NCBI RefSeq assembly: GCF_902703175.1 | Contig: NZ_CACRYJ010000006.1 | Coordinates: forward strand, 186,001-250,000 | Length of the DNA stretch: 64,000 nt | Reading direction: 5' to 3' | From: Occultella aeris | Lineage (GTDB): Bacteria; Actinomycetota; Actinomycetes; Actinomycetales; Beutenbergiaceae | Shown here: in pieces, positions 7,876 to 15,079 of the stretch | How the letters are laid out: every line of letters starts with the position of its first letter | Numbering within the stretch: position 1 is the first letter of the stretch | Translations under genes and position numbers: made by a program | Notes under the pieces: generated by a model | What the model was told of the DNA's origin: nothing | The model's input: the letters and a program-made list of their open reading frames with translations, nothing else | Database searches by the model: none

Positions 7876-9294
7876 ATGCCGAAATACCTCGAGTTCCGTC
7901 TCCCCGACGTGGGAGAGGGCCTCACCGAGGCCGACATCGTCGACTGGAAGGTCACCGTGGGTGACGCGGTGACCGTCAACCAGGCGCTCGTCGAGATCGA
8001 GACGGCGAAGTCGCTGGTGGAACTGCCCAGCCCGCACGCCGGCGTCATCACCAAAGTGCTGGTCGAGGCCGGCGCCACCGTCGAGGTGGGCACGCCGATC
8101 GTCGTGATCGACACCGATCCCGACGGCGCCCCGGAGGCCGACGGCGGTTCCCCCGCCGTCGCGAGTGGTACCGGTGGAGCCGCCGACGGCGCAGCGTCCG
8201 CCGACGACGAGACCAGCGGTGACGTACTGGTCGGGTACGGCACGAAGCACGCCGCGGCGTCCCGCCGCCCGCGCCGCGCGGCCGAGCCGGCGCCCGCCGC
8301 ACCCGCAGCAGCGCCGCCGTCGCCCCCTGCGCCCGCGACCGAACCCGCGACCATGGCAACCGTCGACGGCCAGGCCGCTGCGCCGTCGTCCACGATCTTG
8401 GCGAAGCCCCCGGTGCGCAAGCTCGCGAAGGACCTCGGCATCGACCTGAACCGGGTGCCGGGCACCGGCCCCGGCGGCATCATCACCCGGGGCGACGTGG
8501 AGGCGGCGGCGCAGCGGTCCGAGCCCGAGCGCCTGGTCAGCTACCCCGGCGACGACCGGCCCTGGCTCGACGGTGGTGTCGTGTCCGCGGACGGGCGCCA
8601 GACCCGGGTGCCGGTGCGCAGCGTGCGGGCCCGGACCGCGGAGGCGATGGTCGCGTCCGCGTTCACGGCGCCGCACGTCACCGTCTTCCAGACCGTGGAC
8701 GTGACGAAGACGATGAAGCTCGTGGCCCGCCTCAAGGAGGACCGCGACTTCTCCGACACCCGGGTGACACCGCTGCTGATCGCGGCGAAGGCGCTGATCC
8801 TGGCGATCCGTCGGCACCCGACGATCAGCGCCGCATGGGACGACGCGACCCAGGAGATCGTGTACAAGCACTACATCAACCTCGGCATCGCGGCGTCCAC
8901 GCCGCGTGGCCTCGTGGTGCCGAACATCAAGGACGCGCACCGGATGGGCCTGCACGAGCTCGCGGTGGCCCTCGGTGACCTCACCGCGACCGCGCGGGCC
9001 GGAAAGACCACGCCCGCGGCGATGACCGACGGGACCGTCACGATCACGAACGTCGGGGTGTTCGGGATCGACACCGGCACGCCGATCCTGAACCCGGGGG
9101 AGGCGGCGATCCTGGCGTTCGGGGCCATCTCGCAGCGACCGTGGGTGCACCACGGCAAGATCAAGCCGCGTTGGGTGACCCAGCTGGCGCTGTCGATGGA
9201 TCACCGGCTGATCGACGGCGAACTCGGGTCCCGGGTGCTGGCCGACACGGCCCGCACGCTGGCCGACCCGGCCCAGGGCCTCGTCTGGGGCTGA
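7876..9294 (+). CDS. bkdC: Dihydrolipoamide acyltransferase (E2) of the 2-oxoacid dehydrogenase complex
   Basis: 472 residues that form the complex core and transfer acyl groups from E1 to CoA. Domains: lipoyl domain 1-78 with lipoyl-lysine K45 in IETAKSLVELP; Ala/Pro-rich flexible linker about 80-170; E1/E3-binding domain about 176-212 (VRKLAKDLGIDLNRVPGTG); catalytic chloramphenicol-acetyltransferase-like domain from about 240 to the end, with active-site H443 and D447 in DHRLIDGE. There is a single lipoyl domain. TTGGAGT upstream is the ribosome site. It is third in the operon. It is followed by the convergent end of the VWA operon, 27 bp away, with no clear terminator hairpin. Confidence 0.92.
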   Translation: MPKYLEFRLPDVGEGLTEADIVDWKVTVGDAVTVNQALVEIETAKSLVELPSPHAGVITKVLVEAGATVEVGTPIVVIDTDPDGAPEADGGSPAVASGTGGAADGAASADDETSGDVLVGYGTKHAAASRRPRRAAEPAPAAPAAAPPSPPAPATEPATMATVDGQAAAPSSTILAKPPVRKLAKDLGIDLNRVPGTGPGGIITRGDVEAAAQRSEPERLVSYPGDDRPWLDGGVVSADGRQTRVPVRSVRARTAEAMVASAFTAPHVTVFQTVDVTKTMKLVARLKEDRDFSDTRVTPLLIAAKALILAIRRHPTISAAWDDATQEIVYKHYINLGIAASTPRGLVVPNIKDAHRMGLHELAVALGDLTATARAGKTTPAAMTDGTVTITNVGVFGIDTGTPILNPGEAAILAFGAISQRPWVHHGKIKPRWVTQLALSMDHRLIDGELGSRVLADTARTLADPAQGLVWG

Positions 9295-9321
9295 CGCCGA
9301 GGCGGCTGGCGGCTGCGAGCC

Positions 9322-10278
9322 CTACCAGTTCTGGCCGGAGCCGTCCCCACCACCGGAGGCCTGCTCCTCCGCGTCGCGGGAGGCCTGCGCCTCCTCGTTC
9401 CGGCTCTGCAGCTCCTCCTGACGCGGGTCGACGGACTCGCCGCCGGAACCCGACTCGCTGGGTTCCCCGGAGCCGGACTCGCTGCCGGATTCGCTGGGTT
9501 CCCCGGAGCCCGATTCGCTGCCGGACTCGCTGGGTTCCCCGGAGCCCGATTCGCTGCCGGACTCGCTGGGCTCGCCGGAGCCGGACTCGCTGCCGGATTC
9601 GCTGGGTTCCCCGGTGCCGGTCTCGCTCGGCTCGCCGGACGGTTCCTCGCCCTGCTGTTCCTGCTGCTGTTGCTGCTCCTCGGACTGCTCCTGGCTCTCC
9701 TGCTGGCGCTCCTCGGCCTCCTGGGCCTGCTCGCCGCCGTTGCCGCCGGACTCGCCGCAGTCGGCCAGGAGGTCCTGGGCCTCGCTGTAGCGCGCCGTGG
9801 ACTGCGCGTAGTCACCGGCGATCCGGGCCTCGTCGCCGAGTCCCTCGACGGCGAGCGAGTAGTTGGTCCGGACCGTGCACTCGTCCTCGCCGCGGGGCTC
9901 ACCGTCCGGGGCCTTCGGCACCATGTCCAGCGCCACCTCGAACTCCTGGGTGGCCCCGAAGAAGTCCCCGCCCGCGTAGATCGCGGTGCCCTGGTTGAAG
10001 TAGGGCTTCCACGGCTCGATCACGTTGAAGAACTCGAGCGCGGCGAACCGCTCCGCCGCGGTGTTGTGGTTCTCGTTGTCGTAGGCGCTCTGACCGGCGG
10101 TGTTGATCGCGACGGCGCTGAGCAGCTTGAGGGCGGCCAGGAACGCGATCACTACCACCGGCAGCGACCAGAGCAGCAGGGCCCGGCGGCGCTTGGCGAG
10201 TTTGTCCAGGAACCGCTGGTCGCGGATCTCCTCCGTGGTCTGGAACTCCCCGGGCGGCGGCAGGATGTCGACGCTCAT
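9322..10278 (-). CDS. Membrane-anchored TPR-like protein with low-complexity acidic tail (last gene of Bat-like operon)
   Basis: 318 residues. A cytoplasmic basic N-terminus (DKLAKRRRALLLW) leads into a transmembrane helix at about 33-55. A helical region with tetratricopeptide-like character follows (AAERFAALEFFNV, YFNQGTAIYAGGDFFGATQEFEVALDMVP, ARIAGDYAQSTARYSEAQDLL). Residues from about 190 are disordered: a Gln/Glu run (QEAEERQQESQEQSEEQQQQ), then a Gly-Glu-Pro-Ser-Glu-Ser repeat, then a charged tail ending GSGQNW. It resembles BatC/BatE-type partners of VWA proteins. The ATG overlaps the stop of the upstream VWA gene. Role probably structural; the repeat length may vary between strains. 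Confidence 0.7.
   Translation of the reverse strand: MSVDILPPPGEFQTTEEIRDQRFLDKLAKRRRALLLWSLPVVVIAFLAALKLLSAVAINTAGQSAYDNENHNTAAERFAALEFFNVIEPWKPYFNQGTAIYAGGDFFGATQEFEVALDMVPKAPDGEPRGEDECTVRTNYSLAVEGLGDEARIAGDYAQSTARYSEAQDLLADCGESGGNGGEQAQEAEERQQESQEQSEEQQQQQEQQGEEPSGEPSETGTGEPSESGSESGSGEPSESGSESGSGEPSESGSESGSGEPSESGSESGSGEPSESGSGGESVDPRQEELQSRNEEAQASRDAEEQASGGGDGSGQNW
9452..9618. repeat. In-frame 36-bp tandem repeat (12-residue Gly-Glu-Pro-Ser-Glu-Ser unit)
   Basis: Four full copies plus a partial fifth with exact 36-bp spacing: GCTGGG/GCTCGG cores begin at 9457, 9493, 9529, 9565 and 9601. Each unit encodes GEPSESGSESGS on the minus strand. Copies differ only at synonymous positions (GGATTC/GGACTC, GGTTCCCC/GGCTCGCC). 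It is part of the coding sequence, not a CRISPR or intergenic repeat. Confidence 0.9.
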
Positions 10279-11360
10279 CGTGGGCTCCCCTTCCCGGCCG
10301 GTTCGGGTTCTCGCCGGGAGTTCTCCCGACGGCGATCCCTCGTCTCGACCTCGTTCTTGCGGCGGGTCCTGGGTACCTCGCGGGTGAGGTCCCACGCCTC
10401 CCAGGCGAGCAGCAGCGCCAGGATGACGGCGGCCGGCCAGTAGACGTCCCGATAGGTGGTGTTGTCGCGGCGTCCGTCGGCGGCGATGTCCTGGACGTCG
10501 ATGCCCTCGACGAGGAAGCTCACGTCGTCCGGGGTGATCCGGTGGGTGTACTCCACGCCGAGCTGTCCGGCCAGGGTACGCAGGTTGTCCTCGTTGTACT
10601 GCGAGATGCCCGGCTGGCCGTCGGGGCCGGTGATGTAGGGCGCGTCGGTGCCGAAGCCGGTGTCGGAGGTGCCGTCGTAGGAGCGCATCATGCCGCCCTC
10701 GGACGTGCCGTAGCCCATCACGGCGCCGCCGTCGAACAGCGGGCCGAGCGCCTCGAACGACTCGAACTCGTTGCCGGCCGTCGAGTCGGAGCCGTCGGTG
10801 TTCTCGCCGTCGGAGAGGAAGAACACCAGACGCACGTTCTCCGGGCCGCGCTCGAGCGCGGCGTTCACGGAGTCGGTCAGGGCCTGCAGGGGCCGGTCGA
10901 TCGAGGAACCGGCCGAGTAGGCGGTGATCTCCTGGGTGACGGTGTCCGCCCAGGACCGCACGGCTCGCGCGTCCGTGGTCATCGGCAGCTGCCGGGTGGC
11001 CTGGGAGTCGAACGAGATGATCGTGTACCGGGCACCGGGCATGGCCTCGGTGAGCGCCACCATGTCGGCCTGCACACCCTCCAGGCGAGCGCGGCCGTCG
11101 TCGTAGTCCTCGGCGGCCATCGACCCGGTCCGGTCGACCACGAAGAACAGTTCCGCGTTCGAGGTCAGCAACTCGCTGTCCGTGCGCGGCACGGCCGGGC
11201 AGAGCCCGATGACCAGGGCGGCCACGAGGATCCCGGACCGGCGCAGCCAGTCCCGGCGGCGGGCGCCGTGGGAGGCCTTGACCCGCCATAGGGCGAGCCC
11301 GATCAGGGGCACGAAGATGATGAGGAGCAGCCACAGCGGCAGGAGCATGCGCAGGGTCAT
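10275..11360 (-). CDS. VWA-domain membrane protein (BatB/BatA-like)
   Basis: 361 residues. Two N-terminal transmembrane helices (about 3-24 and 43-56), an extracytoplasmic von Willebrand A domain from about residue 70, and a C-terminal transmembrane helix (VYWPAAVILALLLAWEAW) followed by a strongly basic cytoplasmic tail. The MIDAS metal motif is DRTGS (D76-T78-S80) in place of the usual DxSxS, with further ligands possible in FFLSDGENTDGSD. This gives the same layout as BatA/BatB proteins. It overlaps its neighbours by 4 bp on both sides. It probably acts in a MoxR-dependent envelope or stress complex, which is family knowledge rather than something seen here. Confidence 0.82.
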   Translation of the reverse strand: MTLRMLLPLWLLLIIFVPLIGLALWRVKASHGARRRDWLRRSGILVAALVIGLCPAVPRTDSELLTSNAELFFVVDRTGSMAAEDYDDGRARLEGVQADMVALTEAMPGARYTIISFDSQATRQLPMTTDARAVRSWADTVTQEITAYSAGSSIDRPLQALTDSVNAALERGPENVRLVFFLSDGENTDGSDSTAGNEFESFEALGPLFDGGAVMGYGTSEGGMMRSYDGTSDTGFGTDAPYITGPDGQPGISQYNEDNLRTLAGQLGVEYTHRITPDDVSFLVEGIDVQDIAADGRRDNTTYRDVYWPAAVILALLLAWEAWDLTREVPRTRRKNEVETRDRRRENSRREPEPAGKGSPR

Positions 11361-12397
11361 GTCCGCAGCCTCCAGACGGCGAGGATGTATATCCCCACGA
11401 GCGCCATCAGCCAGGGGAAGAACTGCTCCGGCCGGTCGCTGACCACCACCTCGGGGTTGGCGTCCAGTTCTGCCGCCTGCTGGGAGGTGATGTTGTCGAT
11501 GATCCCGTCGACGGCTCCGGGGTCGTCACTGGCGTAGAAGAGCCCGTCGTGCAGCTCCACGACGTCGCGGTACTCCTTCTCCTGGGCCGCCGACGTCGGG
11601 GTGACCTCGCCGGCGTAGAAGCCGTGCAGCGTGATGCCACGATCGGCCACGAGCTCACCGGCCTCGGGCAGGGTGTAGATCTCGTTGCCGAACACCTCGT
11701 TGTCCGTGGCCAGGATGATGGAGCGGGATCTCTCGGTGTCCGTCAGGTCGAAGGACAGGGCGCAGGTGGCCAGCCCGTCGCCGACCAGGGAGGACGAACT
11801 GTCACCCAGGCCCGTCGTGCCGAGCACGAAGTCGAGCAGCCGGTCGTAGGCGGCCGGGTCGAAGGACAGGTCGTCCAGGGAGTCCAGGTCGAAGTCGAGG
11901 GCGTCCGCGGCGTACCGCAGCTCCTCCTCGACGAGGTCGTAGTCGTCGGTGAGCGGGAACACGGTGCGGGAGGTCGAGTTCCAGATCGAGAGCGCGATCC
12001 GCTCGCCGTTGAAGCTGGGCAGCAGCTCGAGGAACTTCTCGACCACCTGGGTGTCGTACTCGATCATCGAGCCGGACACGTCCAGGCACAGGACGATGTC
12101 CCGGGTCGCCAGTTCGTCGGCGCGGGTGACCTTCTCCACCGGCCGAGCGGTCAGGAACCCGGTCGCCACGACGGCGCCGATCAGCACGACCGCGAGGCCG
12201 GACAGCAGCACCCGGTACTTGCTCATCCGGGACCGGAACGAGGGCAGTGAGGTCAGGTAGGACGCATTCGCCACCCACGTGACGGCGGCGCGTTCGCGCT
12301 TGGCGGCCCGCGCGAACCAGCCCGCCACGAGTGCCGCGACGGCCACCACGATCACGGCGGCGATCGCCCACGGGTGCAGGAACGTCTCGGTCACCAT
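11357..12397 (-). CDS. VWA-domain membrane protein (BatA-like)
   Basis: 346 residues. N-terminal transmembrane helix (IAAVIVVAVAALVAGWFA), a second helix at about 62-83 (VLLSGLAVVLIGAVVATG), a VWA domain from about residue 98 and a C-terminal helix (FPWLMALVGIYILAVWRL). The MIDAS motif DVSGS is complete (D106, S108, S110). It is paired with the next gene, whose MIDAS is D-R-T-G-S, so the two VWA proteins probably form a heteromer. ATG start; it overlaps the upstream small membrane protein by 7 bp and the downstream VWA gene by 4 bp. Confidence 0.85.
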   Translation of the reverse strand: MVTETFLHPWAIAAVIVVAVAALVAGWFARAAKRERAAVTWVANASYLTSLPSFRSRMSKYRVLLSGLAVVLIGAVVATGFLTARPVEKVTRADELATRDIVLCLDVSGSMIEYDTQVVEKFLELLPSFNGERIALSIWNSTSRTVFPLTDDYDLVEEELRYAADALDFDLDSLDDLSFDPAAYDRLLDFVLGTTGLGDSSSSLVGDGLATCALSFDLTDTERSRSIILATDNEVFGNEIYTLPEAGELVADRGITLHGFYAGEVTPTSAAQEKEYRDVVELHDGLFYASDDPGAVDGIIDNITSQQAAELDANPEVVVSDRPEQFFPWLMALVGIYILAVWRLRT

Positions 12398-12900
12398 TCC
12401 CGGATCACCCCCCGCGCGTCCTCGGTCGCGGACAGTGCCTCGGCGTCGGAGTCGGACGCGAACGCCGGCTCCTGGTACTCCTCGAGCAGCATCGAGAGCC
12501 GGTCGGTGCCTTCCAGGGTCGCGATCTCACCGACGGTCAGCGAACTCGTGTCCATCCGGAGGCGCCCGTTCGCGAACTCCCGCAGGATGTGGTTCAGGTC
12601 CAGGTGCAGGGTGCGCAGGTCGGACTCACCCTCCCGGTAGCGGGCCTCGGCGGCGTCGACCTCGTCGAGCGTCTCCTTGCGCAGGCCCGAGTACCGGTCC
12701 CGGCGGCCGCCGTCGGCGTCCTTCGCGGAACGCTCCCGGGTGAAGTAGAAGACCCACCAGTACCAGGCGGCGATGAGGACCAGCAGCGCGGCACCGACGA
12801 TCCACACCCACATCGAGAACGACGCCGGGTCGACCGGTTCGTTGATCGGGGCGGCTCCGACGTTGGCCACGGCGGTGGCGGCAGTGTCAGTGGCGAACAC
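12391..12900 (-). CDS. Single-pass membrane protein of MoxR/VWA operon
   Basis: 169 residues. A short outside N-terminus and one transmembrane helix (WVWIVGAALLVLIAAWYWWVFYF) lead to a charged cytoplasmic helical domain (LDEVDAAEARYREGESDLRTLHLDLNHILREFANGRLRMD). The layout matches the DUF4381-like small proteins usually found between DUF58 and VWA genes. The GTG start overlaps the DUF58 gene by 14 bp, and a strong GAGGAGG ribosome site lies 9 nt upstream inside the DUF58 reading frame. No catalytic motif is seen. Confidence 0.7.
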   Translation of the reverse strand: MFATDTAATAVANVGAAPINEPVDPASFSMWVWIVGAALLVLIAAWYWWVFYFTRERSAKDADGGRRDRYSGLRKETLDEVDAAEARYREGESDLRTLHLDLNHILREFANGRLRMDTSSLTVGEIATLEGTDRLSMLLEEYQEPAFASDSDAEALSATEDARGVIREW

Positions 12901-13777
12901 GGCGCTGCCTCCTCAACAGGTCGAACATCCGGTCGATCAGCTCGTCCTCACTGTTGGCGGTGACCGCCTCGATGCCCTGCCGGCGGAGCATGGCCGCGAC
13001 GTCCTGACGGCGGCGCAGCGCGGCGTCGGCCGCCTCGGCTGCGAGGTCCTTGCGCGAGCGCAGGTACTCGGGGATCTCGAGGTGGCCGTCGACGTCGTCG
13101 ATGACCCGCTCCGAGAACGCCGTGGGCAACGCGTCGCCGATCTGGATCACCATCACCTCGTGGCGGGTGCGCAGCCGCTTCAGGCCGAGCTCGTGCTCGG
13201 GCAGCGGCCGGGCCTCGTCGGTGATCAGGACCACCAGGGAGCGGCGGGTGAACCAGGTCAGGACCCGGTCGAACACCCGGTTCAGGTTGCTCGGCGGTGC
13301 CTGGAGGTCGAGCATCGCCTCGGCCCGGCGCAGCAGCATCTCCATGTGCTCGGTGCCGCCGCGGGCCGGGATCTGCACGACCCGGTCCTCGTCGCCGGCC
13401 ACGAGGGCCACCAGGTCCCCGCGGGCCCGGGCGAGGTAACAGATCACCTCGGCGGCGAACAGGGCGATGTCGGACTTCTTCGAGCCGTCCGGGGCCGTCG
13501 CGGCCATGTTCCGGCCGGTGTCCACGGCGAGCACCATGGCCACGTTCGAGTCCCGCACGAACCGGCGGATCACCGGGTGCCCGGACGAGGCGCTGGACTT
13601 CCAGTCGATGTCGCCGACGTCGTCGCCGAACTGGTACAGCGCCATCTCGTCGAAGTCCTGGCCGTGGCCGGAGTAGATGGACCGGTGCCGTCCCTCCAGC
13701 AGGCCCGCGGCGCGCCGGACCGTGGGAAGGTCGAGCCGTGCTCGGACCTTCGCCAGGCGCGATCGGGACTGTGCCAA
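12887..13777 (-). CDS. DUF58 domain protein
   Basis: 296 residues, soluble. The DUF58 signature is present: IYSGHGQDFDEMALYQFGDDVGDIDWKSSA (shown in the region around residues 36-65), followed by a degenerate VWA-like fold (VLAVDTGRNMAA, LVVLITDEARPLPEHE). The start is TTG with AGGAG 8 nt upstream. DUF58 proteins are partners of MoxR ATPases. It lies 70 bp downstream of moxR and overlaps the following membrane protein gene, so the order moxR-DUF58-TM-VWA-VWA-TPR is a complete Bat-type operon. Confidence 0.88.
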   Translation of the reverse strand: MAQSRSRLAKVRARLDLPTVRRAAGLLEGRHRSIYSGHGQDFDEMALYQFGDDVGDIDWKSSASSGHPVIRRFVRDSNVAMVLAVDTGRNMAATAPDGSKKSDIALFAAEVICYLARARGDLVALVAGDEDRVVQIPARGGTEHMEMLLRRAEAMLDLQAPPSNLNRVFDRVLTWFTRRSLVVLITDEARPLPEHELGLKRLRTRHEVMVIQIGDALPTAFSERVIDDVDGHLEIPEYLRSRKDLAAEAADAALRRRQDVAAMLRRQGIEAVTANSEDELIDRMFDLLRRQRRVRH

Positions 13778-13847
13778 GTGGGTGACTCCTTGCTGATCGG
13801 GAGGGTGGTTCGCCGTCAGTACTGGGGTGCGGGGTGCCGCGGCCCGG

Positions 13848-14870
13848 TCAGGGGCTCGGCACCGCCGCGTAGACCGCGTCGATGAGCGACTCGGGCGCCA
13901 CGTTGTTGGCGAGCGCGTCGTAGGTGCGCACGATGCGGTGTCTCAGGATCGAGTGGCGCAGCGCCTTGACGTCGTCCGGGACCACGTAGGAGCGGCCGGC
14001 CTGCACGGCCAGCGCCTGGGCGATCCGCATCAGGGCGATGCCACCACGTGGGCTCGCACCGACCCGCACGTGCTGGCTCAGGTTCGGCAGTGGGCGCGGC
14101 CCGCCGCCACGGGTCGTGTTGATGATCGCCACGATGTACTGCTTGATCGCGGTGTCCACGTACACCTTCTCCACCAGCGACTGCAGGAACTCGAGGTCCG
14201 GCAGCGAGATCGGCTGCGCGGACAGTGGGGCCGTCATCGACCCGGAGTTGATCCGCTCGAGGATGTCCACCTCCTCGTCCGGCGCCGGGTAGGTGAGCAC
14301 CTCCTTCATGAGGAACCGGTCCATCTGGGCCTCGGGCAGCACGTAGGTGCCCTCTTCCTCGATGGGGTTCTGGGTGGCCAGCACCATGAACGGCCTCGGC
14401 AGCTTGAAGACCTCGCCACCGATCGAGGTCTGCTTCTCCTGCATCGCCTCCAGCATCGCGGACTGCGTCTTCGCCGAGGACCGGTTGATCTCGTCGAGCA
14501 GCACGAGGTTCGCGTGCACCGGCCCGAGCTGGGTGGCGAACTCACCGGTGGCGTAGTTGTAGATCTGGGTGCCGATGATGTCGTTCGGCATCAGGTCCGG
14601 CGTGCACTGGATCCGGTGGAACGAGCCACCGACGGCGGAGGCCAGCGTCTGCGCGGCCGTCGTCTTGGCCAGTCCGGGCACCGACTCGAGCAGCACGTGC
14701 CCGCCGGCGAGCAGTGAGGAGATGAGCGCGGTGCGCAACGGCGCCTGCCCGACGATGCGCTGATCGAACACCCGCGAGATCTGTCCGAGCAGCGCGGTGG
14801 CGCGGCGGGAATCGTCATAGGAGATGGGTGATGTCGATGGCGCCAGGTGTGACGGGGCTGGGTTGGACAT
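13848..14870 (-). CDS. MoxR-family AAA+ ATPase
   Basis: 340 residues. AAA_3 ATPase with the MoxR-type Walker A loop ESVPGLAKTT (K69, T70), Walker B LVLLDEINR (D126, E127), sensor-1 region MVLATQNPIEEEGTY and the lid domain ending ISLPDLEFLQ. MoxR ATPases act as chaperones that insert metal or mature VWA protein complexes. It is the first gene of the minus-strand operon 14870-9322. GGGAG precedes the ATG. The divergent CopD-CtaG gene starts 209 bp away, so 14871-15067 holds promoters for both directions. Confidence 0.92.
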   Translation of the reverse strand: MSNPAPSHLAPSTSPISYDDSRRATALLGQISRVFDQRIVGQAPLRTALISSLLAGGHVLLESVPGLAKTTAAQTLASAVGGSFHRIQCTPDLMPNDIIGTQIYNYATGEFATQLGPVHANLVLLDEINRSSAKTQSAMLEAMQEKQTSIGGEVFKLPRPFMVLATQNPIEEEGTYVLPEAQMDRFLMKEVLTYPAPDEEVDILERINSGSMTAPLSAQPISLPDLEFLQSLVEKVYVDTAIKQYIVAIINTTRGGGPRPLPNLSQHVRVGASPRGGIALMRIAQALAVQAGRSYVVPDDVKALRHSILRHRIVRTYDALANNVAPESLIDAVYAAVPSP

Positions 14871-15067
14871 GGTCTCCCACTTGGTGACGACGGCGGATGC
14901 ATCCGCGATTATGCCAGTGCTTCCTTGGAGTTCCCTGGGCGCTGACGGGCAGCCCTGCCCATCCGTGCGCCGAACGAGGGCCTACCGGGTGACCGAGATC
15001 TCCCTACCCGGCGCGTTGGCCGGGCCCTGCTCGGTCACAGCCGGGCGGCGGGCGCTCCGGCGCCGAT

Positions 15068-15073
15068 TAGGCT
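15068..15073 (+). promoter_or_regulatory. Leaderless -10 element (TAGGCT)
   Basis: TAGGCT fits TANNNT and ends 6 nt before the GTG at 15080, with no Shine-Dalgarno sequence. It supports GTG 15080 as the start of a leaderless transcript. Confidence 0.6.
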
Positions 15074-15079
15074 CGTTGG

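Noticed and set aside
9452-9618. Evenly spaced 36-bp repeats that look like a CRISPR array
   Set aside because: The repeats abut without spacers, encode a Gly-Glu-Pro-Ser-rich tail in frame, and no cas gene is near.
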